A DNA stretch of 64,000 nt from Streptomyces sp. DG1A-41 (GCF_037055355.1 NZ_CP146350.1:6967001-7031000), one strand, 5' to 3'. Positions 16,780 to 26,937 are shown, counted from the first letter of the stretch. Translations and numbers: made by a program. The notes: generated from the sequence alone by a model not told the origin.

Positions 16780-18502
16780 TCCGGCGCACCGCCTGCTGCA
16801 CATCCGCGCTCGACAGGGTCTGCGGCGACGCCGTGAACGCGCGCAGGCGGATCCGGACCCCGGGCCGGGGCACGGTGAACCGGCCCTTGGGCGGCCGGAG
16901 TTCGTAGCGGGCGGTGGCGTGCGCGGGCAGGCTGCGCGGGCCCCGGACGATCCGCCAGTACGGGTTCATGCCCTGGCCCATGGTCAGGGTGAAGTGCGGG
17001 GCGAGGGCCGTGTCGTCCGTGTTGGTGACCTGGAGGGTGAGCCGGGAGACGGTCGCCGGGGTGGGGTGGCGGGCCGCGACGACCCGCATGCGCAGGGGTG
17101 GCGTGCCCGTCGCCGCCACGGCCGCGCCGCCCAGCGCGGGCATGAGCAGCAGCACCGCCAGGGCGATCCTGGCAGGGCGGCGCCGTGGCCCGGACAGCAG
17201 GCGCGGACGGGGCTGCCACGCCCCGGCGAACGCCGACGCGGGAGCGGTGACGGCCGCCGCCACCCACAGCGGCGTCATCAACAGGTAGTAGCCGTCCTGG
17301 GAGCGGGTCGCCAGGTAGAAGGCGCACCAGGGCAGGACGGTCGCGGCCGGACCCAGCCGCCGTACGTTCAGCACGAACAGCGCGAGCAGGCCGGCGAGCA
17401 GCAGCAGGCTCGCGGAGGAGTACCAGTCGAGCCGGTCACTGCCGTTGGTCAGGTACAGCGAGATGCCCACCACGCCCTGCCCGTGCAGCACCGCGCCCTG
17501 CGTCAGCGGCAGGGCGATCCCCCTCAGCCAAGGGCCCGGCTCGCTGACGACGAAGTAGGTGTTGATCAGGAGCCACACGGTCGCCGCGGCCCCGGCGAAC
17601 CGCAGCACCACCAGCGCCGCGGCCCGGCCGCCCAGCTCGCCGCGGCGCACGGCGTAGATCCCGGCCAGCAGGAACGGCGCCAGGAACCAGGGGAGTTGCT
17701 GTGCCGCGCACGCCGCCCCCACACACGCGGCCCGCGCCAGACCCGCCGCCCCGAGCCGCCCGCCCGCCCCGATGCGCGGCCAGCGCACCACCACCGGCAC
17801 CAGCAGGGCCATGGCCACGACCGCCGGGTAGCCCAGCCGGCCGTACGACGGCAGCATCCCGAAGCCCAGACACACCATGGTCGCGGCGGACCGCCACGGC
17901 GCCGGCAGCATCCGCCACAGCACGACCGTGCCGGCGACCAGCGCGCCCGTGCTCACCGCCGTCGCGGGGGTACCGCCGTGCCCCAGCCACAGCAGCGGCA
18001 CGGCCAGCAGCGGGGCCAGCGGCGGATAGCCGTAGGTGAGGTCGTAGCCCCCGGTGACCGTCGGGGTGAGGGCCACACCGTGGCCGAAGAGCCAGGGCCA
18101 TGGCTGCCCGTACACCGGGTGTCCCGCGGCCAGTTCCCGCGCCGCCTGGGTCGTGAGCAGCGCCTCGTCGGAGCCCTGGTGGAGCATGACCCACGCGCAC
18201 AGGGTGAGCGTGACGCCCGTCACCAGCACGCACAGGTCCACCCGGGCCAGCGACCGTTCCCGGCGGACGGCCAGGGCCAGCACCCCGCACGCCAGGATCG
18301 AGGCGTAGCAGACCGAGATCACCGCGGCCACGGCCGGCCGGTGACTGGCCGCGGTCGTCCACGCCGCTCGGGTACCGATCAGCAGGCTGATGTCGGCGAG
18401 CAGGGTCAGGACGCGGTGCCACTGGGCCGGGGACGGCGGCCCGGCCGCCGCCGACTGCGTGCGCGGGCCGGGTACCACCAGCGTGGTTTCTGCCGAGTAC
18501 AC
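16772..18502 (-). CDS. Polytopic membrane protein, glycosyltransferase-87-like
   Basis: A 576-residue protein with about 11 to 12 hydrophobic segments over residues 30-450 and a C-terminal soluble beta-rich part (residues about 470-576, around RLTLQVTNTDDTALAPHFTL and PKGRFTVPRPGVRIRL). The first loop GSDEALLTTQAARELAAGHP and YDLTYGYPPLAPLLAVPLLW look like the loops of polyprenyl-phosphate-mannose-dependent (GT87/DUF2029) transferases. Start GTG 18502. Substrate unknown. Confidence 0.7.
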   Translation of the reverse strand: MYSAETTLVVPGPRTQSAAAGPPSPAQWHRVLTLLADISLLIGTRAAWTTAASHRPAVAAVISVCYASILACGVLALAVRRERSLARVDLCVLVTGVTLTLCAWVMLHQGSDEALLTTQAARELAAGHPVYGQPWPWLFGHGVALTPTVTGGYDLTYGYPPLAPLLAVPLLWLGHGGTPATAVSTGALVAGTVVLWRMLPAPWRSAATMVCLGFGMLPSYGRLGYPAVVAMALLVPVVVRWPRIGAGGRLGAAGLARAACVGAACAAQQLPWFLAPFLLAGIYAVRRGELGGRAAALVVLRFAGAAATVWLLINTYFVVSEPGPWLRGIALPLTQGAVLHGQGVVGISLYLTNGSDRLDWYSSASLLLLAGLLALFVLNVRRLGPAATVLPWCAFYLATRSQDGYYLLMTPLWVAAAVTAPASAFAGAWQPRPRLLSGPRRRPARIALAVLLLMPALGGAAVAATGTPPLRMRVVAARHPTPATVSRLTLQVTNTDDTALAPHFTLTMGQGMNPYWRIVRGPRSLPAHATARYELRPPKGRFTVPRPGVRIRLRAFTASPQTLSSADVQQAVRRTG

Positions 18503-18584
18503 GCCGCAGGACGCTAATCGCCGCAGGTGAGCGGGGGCCGGTGGGGGGTGAAGAGTCCGGTGTGAGGCGAGTAAGGCCCGGCGT

Positions 18585-21500
18585 TCAGTACACGTCCCGT
18601 ACGTACCGCTTGTCCGCCGCGAGTTGTTTCACGTACGCGGCGGCCTCCGCCTCGCTCATGTCGCCCTGTGCCACCGCGATGTCCCGCAGGGCCCGGTCCA
18701 CGTCCTTTGCCATGCGCGAGGCGTCGCCGCAGACGTAGAAGCGGGCGCCGTCGCGCAGCCAGTGCCACAGCTCCGGCCCGTGCTCGCGCATCCGGTCCTG
18801 TACGTACACCTTGTTGCGCTGGTCGCGGGAGAAGGCGGTGTCCAGGCGGGTGAGGGTGCCCTCGTCGAGCAGCGCCGTCAGCTCGTCCTCGTAGTAGAAG
18901 TCCGTGGCGCGGTGCTGCTCGCCGAAGAACAGCCAGTTGGGGGCCCGGTGCCCGAGGACCCTCCGCTCCTGGAGGAAACCGATGAACGGCGCGACGCCGG
19001 TGCCGGGGCCGACCATGACCATCGGCGTCGAGGCGTCGGCCGGGGGCCGGAAGTGCGGCGAGCGCTGCACGAACACCGGCACCTCGGTGTCCGCCCCGGC
19101 GTCGGCGAGGAACGGCGAGCACACCCCGCCGCGCGGACGCCCGTGCAGGTTCTCGTACCGCACCACGGACACCGTCAGGGACACCTGCCGCGGATCGATC
19201 AGCGGGCTGGACGATATGGAGTACAGCCGCGGCTGGAGCCCCCGCAGCACCCCGGCCCACTCCTCGGCGCTCGCCCGCACCGCGTACTCGGCGATCACGT
19301 CCACGGCCTGCCGTCCCCAGCACCACTGCGCCAGCCCGTCCTTGTTGTCGGGCCGCAGCAGCCTGCGCAACTCGTGCTTGTCCCGGGCGCGTTCGGCGAC
19401 GAAGCGGAGCAGGTCGGGGGTGATCTTCGTGATGTCGAGGTGCCGGGCCAGCGCCTCGCCGAACGGCACCTCGCCGACACCGGCCACCTCGACGGCCGTC
19501 CCGGCGTCCAGCCCGGTCACCGCCATCCACTCCGCCACGAGGGCAGGCGCGTTGACCGGCCGCACGCCGAGCGCGTCCCCGGCCTCGTACGCCAGGTCCG
19601 TTCCGCTCGTGTCGAAGGTGAACCGCCGGACCTCCTTGCCCGCGCCCGGCCCGCTGAGCAGCCGGTTGCCGACGAGCCGGGCGACCGCGGTGGCGGGCTT
19701 GGGCTTGGGCTTCGGTTCCGGTCGCGAGGCAGGGGAGTCGGCCGGTGCGGCCGGACCGCCCAGCGCCGAGAGCACCTGGTCGAGCCACTCCCCGGCGGAG
19801 GGCTCGTAGTCCGGCTCGCAGTCCGTACGCGGGGCCAGCCGCACCCCGCCCAGTTCGTCGAGCCGGGCGTCCAGCCGCCGCCCGTGCCCGCAGAAGTCGT
19901 CGTACGAGGAGTCGCCGAAGGCCAGCACGGCGTACCGCACCCCGTCCAGCCGCGGCGCCTGTTCATTGGAGAGCGTGTCCCAGAAGCCGGTGCCGTTGTC
20001 GGGCGCGTCGCCGTCCCCGAAGGTGCTGGTGATGAAGAGCAGGTCCGCGGTGCGGGCGAGCGCGGCGACGTCGGCCTCGTCCATGCCGACGAGGGTCGTA
20101 CGGTGCCCGGTCGCGGTCAGCCGCTCGGCGGTGGTGGTGGCGAACTCCTCGGCGTTCCCCGTCTGCGAGGCCCACAGCACCACGACCTCACGTCCGGCCG
20201 GCTCCCGCGCGGGGGCGGCCGGCGGCGCCGAGCGCGAGTACATGCCGGCGAGGACCCCGTTGACCCACAGGGCGTGCTCGGGCGTGAAGGGCGCGTCGGG
20301 CGGGAGCACGGGAACGCCGGGGGCGCCCGAGCCGAGCCCGGCGAGGAAGCCGGTGAGGTACTGGCGTTCCTGGGCGGACAGGACCGGGGGAGGGGAGGGC
20401 TGGAGGCCGAAGGGGTCGGTTCCGCCGGGGGTGACGGTCGTGGGCGCCAGAGCCCCGGCCGGTTCCTCGCGTACGGCGCTCGCCGCCTCTTGCCCGGGGG
20501 CCTCTCGCACGGGCGTCGCCACCTTCGCCAGCGACACCGCGCACACCTTGAACTCCGGCTGGAACGACAGCGGATCCACCGCGTCGCTCGTCACCGCGTT
20601 GATGCTCAGGTACTCGCCGAACAGGTCGTTCCAGTGGAAGGGCGCGAAGCAGCAGCCCGGCCGCACCCGGTCCGTCACCACCGCCGGCAGCACGGCCCGC
20701 CCGCGCCGCGAGGCGACCTCGACCAGATCGCCCTCCGCGACCCCCAGCGCCTCGGCGTCCTGCGGGTGGAGCTCCACGAAGGGCCCGGGGTTCAGCTTGT
20801 TGAGCTTGGCGACCTTCCCGGTCTTGGTGAGCGTGTGCCACTGGTGCTGCACCCGCCCGGTGTTGAGCACGAACGGATAGTCGTCGTCCGGCATCTCGGC
20901 GGCGGGCAGGTGGGGCCGGGCGAAGAAGACGGCTCGACCGCTCGCCGTCGGGAACCGCAGCCCGTCGTCCCCCACGTAGCGGACGGGATTGCGCTCGGGT
21001 CCGTCCTCCCGCGCGGCCGGCCACTGCACGGGCGTCCGGCGCAGCCGCTCGTAGGAGACACCGCGCAGGTCCCACTGCGTCTTCGGGTTGTGGAACCGCC
21101 GGATCTCCTCGAAGACCTGCTCGGCGCTGTCGTACGAGAACCCCTTCTCGTAACCCATCGCGCACGCGACCTCCGCGATGATCCGCCAGTCGGCCATCGC
21201 CTCCCCGGGCGGGTCGGCGGCCGGCTGCGTCAGTGTGAGGTTGCGCTCGCTGTTGACGAAGACGCCCTCCGCCTCGGTCCACATCGCGCCGGGCAGGACG
21301 ACATCGGCGTACGCGTTCGTCTCGGTGTCCGCGAACACGTCCTGCGTGACGACGAACTCGGCGGCCTCCAGACCCTCGATGACCGTACGGCGGTTGGCGA
21401 CCGAGGCGACGGGGTTGGTGCAGATGATCCAGCAGGCCTTGATCTCCCCGTCGGCCATCTTCCGGAACATCTCGACGGTGCCCTGCCCGGCCCCGTCGGC

Positions 21501-22673
21501 CCGCAGCGTCCCGGGCGGCAGTTCCCACACCTCCTCGGTGAACGCCCGCTCCTCCGCCACGAGCACCGACCGCTGCCCCGGCAGCCCCGGGCCCATGTAG
21601 CCCATCTCGCGCCCGCCCATGGCGTTGGGCTGCCCGGTGAGCGAGAACGGCCCGGCGCCTGGACGGCAGATCGCGCCCGTCGCCAGATGCAGGTTGACCA
21701 GGGCGTTGGTGTTCCAGGTGCCGTGCGTGGACTGGTTCAGCCCCATGGTCCAGCAGCTCATCCACTGCGTGCCGGCCTCGCCGATCAGCCGGGCGGCCCG
21801 GCGGACGTCGTCCTCGGCGAGCCCGGTGATCTCCGCGACCGCCGCCGGGCCGTAGTCGGCGAGGAACCCGGGCAAGGCCTCCCAGCCCTCGGTGTGGGCC
21901 GCGACGAACTCCGGGTCGGTGTGCCCGTCCGCGTGCAGCAGGTGCAGCAGGCCGTTCAGCAGCGCGAGGTCGGTCCCCGGCCTGACCTGGAGGAACAGAT
22001 CGGCCTTGGCGGCGGTGGCGGTCCGCCGCGGATCGACGACGATCAGCTTGGCACCCGCCTTGACCCGCTCCATCATCCGCAGGAAGAGGATCGGATGGCA
22101 GTCGGCCATGTTCGAGCCGATGACGAGGAAGACGTCCGCCTGATCGAAGTCCTCGTACGAGCCGGGCGGCCCGTCCGCGCCCAGCGACAGCTTGTAGCCG
22201 GTGCCCGCGCTCGCCATGCACAGCCGCGAGTTCGACTCGATCGCGTTCGTCCGCACGAACCCCTTGGCCAGCTTGTTCGCCAGGTACTGCGCCTCCAGGC
22301 TCATCTGCCCGGACACGTAGAAGGCGACCGCGTCCGGCCCGTGCGCGTCGACGATCGCCCGAAGCCGCGCGGCGGTCTCGGCGATCGCGTCGGCGACGGG
22401 CGAGGGCACCGGCTCCTCGCCCCGGTCGTCCCGGACCAGCGCGGTGGTCAGCCGCCCGGGCGCGGCGAGCATGTCGGCCGTGGTCGCGCCCTTGGTGCAC
22501 AGCCGGCCCGCGTTCGCCGGGTGCGCCTTGTCGCCGGACGCCTTCAGGACCGTGCGCCGCCCGTCCGGTCCCATGCCGACGTCGAGCACGAGGCCGCAGC
22601 CCACACCGCAGTACGAGCAGACGGTGCGCACCTGCTGCGTCGTCTCCTGCTGCGGCCGGGGCGTCGTGGTCAT
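18585..22673 (-). CDS. nasC: Assimilatory nitrate reductase fused to CysJ-type flavoprotein reductase
   Basis: A 1362-residue bifunctional enzyme. Residues 1-60 bind a 4Fe-4S cluster (C19, C22, C26 in [10 protein letters not shown] and C59 in RLCTKG). Residues about 60-720 are the molybdopterin (bis-MGD) catalytic domain ([45 protein letters not shown]). Residues about 830-970 are flavodoxin ([11 protein letters not shown]), about 1000-1200 FAD-binding ([12 protein letters not shown]), about 1210-1362 NADPH-binding ([17 protein letters not shown]). It reduces nitrate to nitrite in the cytoplasm with its own electron donor module. GlnR-like sites lie 24-71 bases upstream of ATG 22673. A Pro/Lys-rich linker separates flavodoxin and FAD domains. 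Confidence 0.93.
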   Translation of the reverse strand: MTTTPRPQQETTQQVRTVCSYCGVGCGLVLDVGMGPDGRRTVLKASGDKAHPANAGRLCTKGATTADMLAAPGRLTTALVRDDRGEEPVPSPVADAIAETAARLRAIVDAHGPDAVAFYVSGQMSLEAQYLANKLAKGFVRTNAIESNSRLCMASAGTGYKLSLGADGPPGSYEDFDQADVFLVIGSNMADCHPILFLRMMERVKAGAKLIVVDPRRTATAAKADLFLQVRPGTDLALLNGLLHLLHADGHTDPEFVAAHTEGWEALPGFLADYGPAAVAEITGLAEDDVRRAARLIGEAGTQWMSCWTMGLNQSTHGTWNTNALVNLHLATGAICRPGAGPFSLTGQPNAMGGREMGYMGPGLPGQRSVLVAEERAFTEEVWELPPGTLRADGAGQGTVEMFRKMADGEIKACWIICTNPVASVANRRTVIEGLEAAEFVVTQDVFADTETNAYADVVLPGAMWTEAEGVFVNSERNLTLTQPAADPPGEAMADWRIIAEVACAMGYEKGFSYDSAEQVFEEIRRFHNPKTQWDLRGVSYERLRRTPVQWPAAREDGPERNPVRYVGDDGLRFPTASGRAVFFARPHLPAAEMPDDDYPFVLNTGRVQHQWHTLTKTGKVAKLNKLNPGPFVELHPQDAEALGVAEGDLVEVASRRGRAVLPAVVTDRVRPGCCFAPFHWNDLFGEYLSINAVTSDAVDPLSFQPEFKVCAVSLAKVATPVREAPGQEAASAVREEPAGALAPTTVTPGGTDPFGLQPSPPPVLSAQERQYLTGFLAGLGSGAPGVPVLPPDAPFTPEHALWVNGVLAGMYSRSAPPAAPAREPAGREVVVLWASQTGNAEEFATTTAERLTATGHRTTLVGMDEADVAALARTADLLFITSTFGDGDAPDNGTGFWDTLSNEQAPRLDGVRYAVLAFGDSSYDDFCGHGRRLDARLDELGGVRLAPRTDCEPDYEPSAGEWLDQVLSALGGPAAPADSPASRPEPKPKPKPATAVARLVGNRLLSGPGAGKEVRRFTFDTSGTDLAYEAGDALGVRPVNAPALVAEWMAVTGLDAGTAVEVAGVGEVPFGEALARHLDITKITPDLLRFVAERARDKHELRRLLRPDNKDGLAQWCWGRQAVDVIAEYAVRASAEEWAGVLRGLQPRLYSISSSPLIDPRQVSLTVSVVRYENLHGRPRGGVCSPFLADAGADTEVPVFVQRSPHFRPPADASTPMVMVGPGTGVAPFIGFLQERRVLGHRAPNWLFFGEQHRATDFYYEDELTALLDEGTLTRLDTAFSRDQRNKVYVQDRMREHGPELWHWLRDGARFYVCGDASRMAKDVDRALRDIAVAQGDMSEAEAAAYVKQLAADKRYVRDVY

Positions 22674-22696
22674 GCCGTCGACGGTACGAATGTCCC

Positions 22697-22744
22697 GTTA
22701 CGCAGGTGTCACATCGCTTGATCACGAGGAGTTACGCCCGTCAC
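22697..22744. promoter_or_regulatory. GlnR-like binding sites upstream of nitrate reductase
   Basis: GTTAC-n6-GTCAC at 22697-22712 and GTTAC-n4-GTCAC at 22731-22744 lie just upstream of the nitrate reductase start. The first matches the 11-base spacing of actinobacterial GlnR boxes (GTnAC-n6-GnnAC). GlnR activates nitrate and ammonium assimilation genes in Streptomyces. The second pair has a non-standard spacing. Confidence 0.6.
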
Positions 22745-22867
22745 ACAGTCGCCTTCCGGCCGTTGTGAGGTGCATCGAGGTGGCGGAGCGTGTCGCAGTT
22801 GGGCCGAACGGGTGACCGTGCGCAAGAATTGGCCGATGGAGACAGCCAGCGCGAGCCAGGACGGAGC

Positions 22868-23263
22868 ATGCCGGTGAACAGCCACGATGTCACCGACGAA
22901 CAGTGGGAGGGGCTCGCCCAGGTCGTGCCGCTGCGGGGCCGGGACGCCTGGCCGTCGTCCGTCGGCCACCGGTCCCTACCCGAGGCCGAGACGGAGGCGC
23001 GGCGCCGTTTCGTCGTGCTGCGGGTGAACGTCTTCGCCGATGCCCGGGACGTCGCCGAGACCCTGATGGCGGGCGTGCCGGTGCTGCTGGACCTGACCGG
23101 CGCGGAGACGGAGGTCGCCAAGCGCGTCCTCGACTTCAGCACGGGCGTCGTCTTCGGCCTGGCGAGCGGAATGCACCGGGTGGACCGCAACGTGTTCCTG
23201 CTGACGCCGGCGGGGACCGAGGTGACCGGGTTGATGGAGGGGATCGGGGTTCCCGGGGTGTGA
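22868..23263 (+). CDS. SepF-like cell division protein (paralogue)
   Basis: A 131-residue protein with the SepF/DUF552 core: RRFVVLRVNVFADARDVAE, AGVPVLLDLTGAETEVAKRV, LDFSTGVVFGLASGMHRVDR, NVFLLTPAGTEV. SepF anchors FtsZ to the membrane; Streptomyces have one main SepF in the dcw region plus SepF-like paralogues that lack the membrane-anchor helix. The N-terminus here (MPVNSHDVTDEQWEGLAQV) does not look like that anchor, and no ftsZ is nearby, so I read it as a SepF-like paralogue. Start ATG 22868. Confidence 0.85.
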   Translation: MPVNSHDVTDEQWEGLAQVVPLRGRDAWPSSVGHRSLPEAETEARRRFVVLRVNVFADARDVAETLMAGVPVLLDLTGAETEVAKRVLDFSTGVVFGLASGMHRVDRNVFLLTPAGTEVTGLMEGIGVPGV

Positions 23264-23349
23264 CGCGCCCCGCGGGCCGGGTCGCCCGTTCGTAGGAAGC
23301 CCTGGGAGACGGAACGGTTCGTCCTGCGGGTGGAGTCTACGGTCCGGAT

Positions 23350-24528
23350 ATGACCCAGCCCTTCGCTCCGACCCCCCTCGTGCAGCCCGGCCCACCGGCG
23401 GGCGGCGACCCGCACCCCGGCCGGCCGCGTGTCACCGAGCTGCGGCTGTCCGCCTTCGCAGGCCACCGCCGCGCCGCACTCCCGCTCGGGCCGCTCACCC
23501 TCCTCGCCGGCCCCAGCGGCTGTGGCAAGTCCAGTGCGCTGCGGGCGTACGAGGCGCTCGCCCGGCTCGGGGGAGGGGCGGCGCTCAACGAGGCGTTCCC
23601 GGACCCCGTCGCCTGTGTCCCGGAGCGGGCCCGGCCCGATGCGCAGCGCCGCCGCGGCTTCCGTATCGGCTGCACGGCAGACGGGCCCGCCGGCCCGGTC
23701 CGGCTCGATGTCGCCGTGCAGGCCGAGCCCCGGCTGTGCGTCGTGGGGGAGCGGCTGACGGCCGGCGGACTAATCCTGCTGGAGACCGCCCTGCGCGATC
23801 CCGGCAAGCGCGCCGTGCAGGCCGCCTGGCACACGGCCGGGCCGACGCCGGTGACCCGGGGCCCGCTGCCGGACGACCGGCTCGGCACCGCCCTGCTGCC
23901 GCTGCGCGTGGCCGGCAGGACACCCGGGCAGCGCAGGGTGCTGGCCGCCGCCGAGCAGATGGTGGTCGCCCTGCGCTCGGTCTTCGCCTGCGACCCCGAC
24001 CCCGGCCGGATGCGCGGCCCCGTACCGGCCGGGGTCGGGCGGCTGCTCGGCGGCTGCGGCAACCTCGCCGACGTCCTGTGGCGCACCCGCGCCGAGTGCG
24101 GCCGGCGGCACACGCAGCTCGTCGCGGCGGTGCGCGCCGGCTGCGCCGGACCGGTGGCGGACGTGCTGGCCGAGCCGTCGGCCGACGGGACGGTGCGGGC
24201 GGTGCTCGACCGGGGTGACGGCGTCCGGACCGACATGGGGCGGCTCGGTGACGGGGAACTGAGGTACGTCGCCCTGGCGTTGGTGCTGCTCACCGGCCCC
24301 GGCGTGCTGGAGGTCGACCCGGCCGGCGAGGTGCCCGCCGCCCTCCAGACCCTCACCGTGCTCGCCGACGGCCTCGACCGGGGGCTCGACCCCGGCCAGC
24401 GGGGCGAACTGCTGCGGCTCGCGGCCCGGATGTGCGAGCGCGGGCACATCCGGCTGGTCGGCGCGGTGAGCGACGCGTCGTGGGCCGCCGGGACCGACGG
24501 GGTCACGGTGGTACACCTGAAGCCGTGA
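23350..24528 (+). CDS. AAA family ATPase (SMC/RecF-like ATP-binding)
   Basis: A 392-residue ATPase: RVTELRLSAFAGHRRAALPL leads to Walker A GPSGCGKSS near residue 56. The far end has LGDGELRYVALALVLLTGP, equivalent to the ABC-type signature, and a Walker-B-like VLEVDPAGEVPAALQTL, then VRLVGAVSDASW. This is an AAA_21/overcoming-type ATPase of unknown target. Its stop overlaps the GTG of the MazG-like gene (GTGA), so the pair is an operon. Confidence 0.75.
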   Translation: MTQPFAPTPLVQPGPPAGGDPHPGRPRVTELRLSAFAGHRRAALPLGPLTLLAGPSGCGKSSALRAYEALARLGGGAALNEAFPDPVACVPERARPDAQRRRGFRIGCTADGPAGPVRLDVAVQAEPRLCVVGERLTAGGLILLETALRDPGKRAVQAAWHTAGPTPVTRGPLPDDRLGTALLPLRVAGRTPGQRRVLAAAEQMVVALRSVFACDPDPGRMRGPVPAGVGRLLGGCGNLADVLWRTRAECGRRHTQLVAAVRAGCAGPVADVLAEPSADGTVRAVLDRGDGVRTDMGRLGDGELRYVALALVLLTGPGVLEVDPAGEVPAALQTLTVLADGLDRGLDPGQRGELLRLAARMCERGHIRLVGAVSDASWAAGTDGVTVVHLKP

Positions 24529-24848
24529 CAGAACCTCTCGACGTGGCGAAACTGCAACGCCGGCTGGCCGAGTTCGCGGCCGCGCGGAACTGGCAGCCCT
24601 ACCACACCCCCAAGAACCTGGCCGCCGCGCTCAGCGTGGAGGCGTCCGAACTGGTCGAGATCTTCCAGTGGTCGACGCCCGAGGAGTCGGCCCGTGTGAT
24701 GACCGATCCGGACACCGCGCACCGCGTTACGGACGAGGTCGCCGACGTGCTCGCGTATCTGCTCCAGCTGTGCGAGGTGCTCGGCATCGACCCGCTGGCG
24801 GCGCTGGACGCGAAGATCGACCGGAACGAGCGGAGGTTCCCGATCTAG
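24525..24848 (+). CDS. MazG-like nucleotide pyrophosphohydrolase (dCTPase/RS21-C6 type)
   Basis: A 107-residue all-helical enzyme that hydrolyses (d)NTPs to NMP and pyrophosphate. The Mg2+ ligands are visible as EASELVEIFQW (ExxE) and DEVADVLAYLLQ (ExxD). WQPYHTPKNLAAALSVEASE is characteristic of the DCTPP/RS21-C6 subgroup. Start GTG 24525 overlaps the AAA ATPase stop. It probably cleans up non-canonical or excess nucleotides. Confidence 0.85.
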   Translation: MTEPLDVAKLQRRLAEFAAARNWQPYHTPKNLAAALSVEASELVEIFQWSTPEESARVMTDPDTAHRVTDEVADVLAYLLQLCEVLGIDPLAALDAKIDRNERRFPI

Positions 24849-24994
24849 GAGTCACGCGGCCGTCTCTGGGGAGCCGCACAGTCCACTCCCGGAGTCGCGC
24901 AGTCCATTTGCACTCTGCGTAATCAAAACGCGGCCCGAATCCGAATTGTTGTCCGCAGATTTCCGTCTTCCTCTGGCTTTTCGTCTCACACCCC

Positions 24995-25012
24995 TTCACT
25001 CTGGGTAGTGAA
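24995..25012. promoter_or_regulatory. Inverted repeat TTCACT-n6-AGTGAA before 25070 gene
   Basis: A perfect 6-base inverted repeat in the 221-base gap before the 25070 gene, flanked by CCC...GGG, allowing a longer imperfect stem (CCCTTCACT...AGTGAACAAGGG). The surrounding 24900-25010 stretch is AT-rich for this genome and also has two CAGTCCA copies (near 24880 and 24900). It may be an operator or a 5' leader hairpin. Confidence 0.4.
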
Positions 25013-25069
25013 CAAGGGAGTTCGGGCGGACGGACGCGCGGAGCGCGTCGGACAGGACGGGGGCAGCGC

Positions 25070-25540
25070 ATGGACGCGGTGCGGCTCATCGTGACGAGCA
25101 GGCGGTCCCTGGCCGCCGGCGGCGACGTACCGGGGATCCTGGCCGAAGTGTGGCAGGCGCAGGCCCTCGCGCAGGCGATAGGAAGTCGCCTCGCGGTCGC
25201 GGGCCCGCCCGAACTGCGCGGCGAGGCCCTGGGGTTGACGGAGCTGGCGGGCCGCGGCTGCGGTGTCCTCGACCCGCCCGAACTGGCTCCCGGTGAGCTG
25301 CGCGCGGGCCAGCTCACCGAGCTGGGCGACGCCCGCCACACCCTGATGTACCTGGGCGGCCTCCTCGGCGAGGTCGGCATAGCCCTCGTGGGCCTCGCCT
25401 GCGCCGCGGACGACGAGGGCACGTACTGGCAGTGCATGGAGGCCATCGACGCGGCGGACGAGTCACGGGACCGCGTCCTGGAAATGCTCCGCAGACTCGC
25501 GGACCGGGAGCAGGCGTTACCGGAGAGGGAGGCGGGGTAG
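25070..25540 (+). CDS. Conserved hypothetical protein (DUF6099-like)
   Basis: A 156-residue, mostly helical soluble protein: MDAVRLIVTSRRSLAAGGDV, EVWQAQALAQAIGSRLAVAG, then ARHTLMYLGGLLGEVGIALV and a C-terminal helix (CMEAIDAADESRDRVLEMLR). It resembles a small family restricted to streptomycetes (DUF6099 as I recall). Function unknown. One Cys near the centre and one near residue 126. Start ATG 25070. Confidence 0.75.
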   Translation: MDAVRLIVTSRRSLAAGGDVPGILAEVWQAQALAQAIGSRLAVAGPPELRGEALGLTELAGRGCGVLDPPELAPGELRAGQLTELGDARHTLMYLGGLLGEVGIALVGLACAADDEGTYWQCMEAIDAADESRDRVLEMLRRLADREQALPEREAG

Positions 25541-25584
25541 CGGCTGCCGCAGGCCGACCCCCGGCCGCACGCCGGGAGCAGAGC

Positions 25585-25758
25585 TCAGCCGACCTGCTCC
25601 TCCTCGCCCGACCTCCGGTCGGCGTCCCCCGCCGCCTGAAGATCCGCGTCCAGCGCCGACAGGTCCGCGTTCAACGCCGCCATCAGCTCCTCCATCTGCT
25701 GCAACAGCCCTTTCGGCTGCCCGGTCCCGCCCTGCTGTGGCACGGTCTCTTCGGACAT
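25585..25758 (-). CDS. Small acidic coiled-coil protein (57 aa)
   Basis: Starts at ATG 25758 with a strong GAGGAGG seven bases upstream. The middle (LLQQMEELMAALNADLSALD then ADLQAAG) is one amphipathic helix with heptad-like leucines, flanked by a Gly/Gln-rich lead and an Asp/Glu/Arg tail. An in-frame extension to 25863 exists but the ribosome site favours 25758. Convergent with the DUF6099-like gene. Function unknown; such proteins often oligomerise. Confidence 0.7.
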   Translation of the reverse strand: MSEETVPQQGGTGQPKGLLQQMEELMAALNADLSALDADLQAAGDADRRSGEEEQVG

Positions 25759-25997
25759 GACGGCCTCCTCGGCCCCTGGCCCCCCGGGGAGGCCGACGCG
25801 GGTGACGCCCCGGCGCTCACCGGCCGGTGCGGAAGCCGGGGGCTCCGGCTCCGCCCGAGCCAACGATCACCAACGGGGCCGGTCACTGGCCCGGTCACGC
25901 GGGACCCGCGGTATGGACGTAATTTCACCCGACCGGGGACCGGACGGGACGAGGGGCCGATCTCGTCGTCCCGCGCCCCGGCGTGCAGGATGGAATC

Positions 25998-26918
25998 ATG
26001 GATCTTCGCATCTTCACCGAGCCCCAGCAGGGGGCCACCTACGACACTCTGCTCGCCGTGGCCAAGGCCACGGAGGAGCTCGGCTTCGACGCATTTTTCC
26101 GTTCCGACCACTACCTCCGCATGGGCTCCGTGGACGGCCTGCCCGGCCCCACCGACGCCTGGATCACCCTGGCCGGACTCGCCCGCGAGACCAAGCGCAT
26201 CCGGCTCGGCACCCTGATGACCGCAGGCACCTTCCGGCTCCCCGGCGTGCTCGCCATCCAGGTCGCCCAGGTCGACCAGATGTCCGGCGGCCGGGTCGAA
26301 CTCGGCCTCGGCGCCGGCTGGTTCGAGGAGGAGCACAAGGCCTACGGCATCCCGTTCCCCAAGGAGAAGTTCGCCCGCCTCGAGGAACAGCTGGAGATCG
26401 TCACCGGCCTCTGGTCGACGGAGCTCGGCAAGACCTTCGACTTCCACGGCACCTACTACGACCTCACGGACTCTCCCGCGCTGCCCAAGCCCGCACAGCA
26501 GAAGATCCCCGTGCTCGTCGGCGGCCACGGCGCCACCCGCACCCCGCGGCTGGCCGCGAAGTACGCCGACGAGTTCAACATCCCCTTCGCCTCGATCGAG
26601 GACAGTGAGCGCCAGTTCGGCCGCGTCCGCGCCGCCGCCGAGGAGGCCGGCCGCAGCGGCGACCTTACCTACTCCAACGCCCTCGTCGTCTGCGTCGGCC
26701 GGGACGACCAGGAGGTCGCCCGCAGGGCCGCCGCGATCGGCCGCCAACCCGACGAGCTGAAGCTCAACGGCCTGGCGGGCTCCCCGGCCGAGGTCGTCGA
26801 CAAGATCGGCCGCTACGCCGAGGTCGGCGCGAGCCGCATCTACCTCCAGATCCTCGACCTGGACGACCTCGACCACCTGGAGCTGATCTCCTCGCAGGTG
26901 CAGTCCCAGCTGTCGTAA
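25998..26918 (+). CDS. LLM-class F420-dependent oxidoreductase
   Basis: A 306-residue TIM-barrel oxidoreductase of the luciferase-like family. Typical segments: MDLRIFTEPQQGATYDTLLA, FDAFFRSDHYLRMG, AWITLAGLARETKRIRLGTL, GRVELGLGAGWFEEEHKAYG, PVLVGGHGATRTPRLAAKYA. The GLGAGWxxxEHxAYG block is common in F420-using members. It transfers hydride between F420H2 and an unknown substrate. Start ATG 25998. Ends before a strong hairpin. Confidence 0.9.
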   Translation: MDLRIFTEPQQGATYDTLLAVAKATEELGFDAFFRSDHYLRMGSVDGLPGPTDAWITLAGLARETKRIRLGTLMTAGTFRLPGVLAIQVAQVDQMSGGRVELGLGAGWFEEEHKAYGIPFPKEKFARLEEQLEIVTGLWSTELGKTFDFHGTYYDLTDSPALPKPAQQKIPVLVGGHGATRTPRLAAKYADEFNIPFASIEDSERQFGRVRAAAEEAGRSGDLTYSNALVVCVGRDDQEVARRAAAIGRQPDELKLNGLAGSPAEVVDKIGRYAEVGASRIYLQILDLDDLDHLELISSQVQSQLS

Positions 26919-26937
26919 AAAGGCCGGGACGGCAGGA

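Noticed and set aside
18624..22721. A 1,365-codon open frame on the strand opposite the nitrate reductase gene
   Set aside because: High GC with G/C third positions leaves the antisense frame free of stops. It has no recognisable domains, while the reductase has every expected motif.
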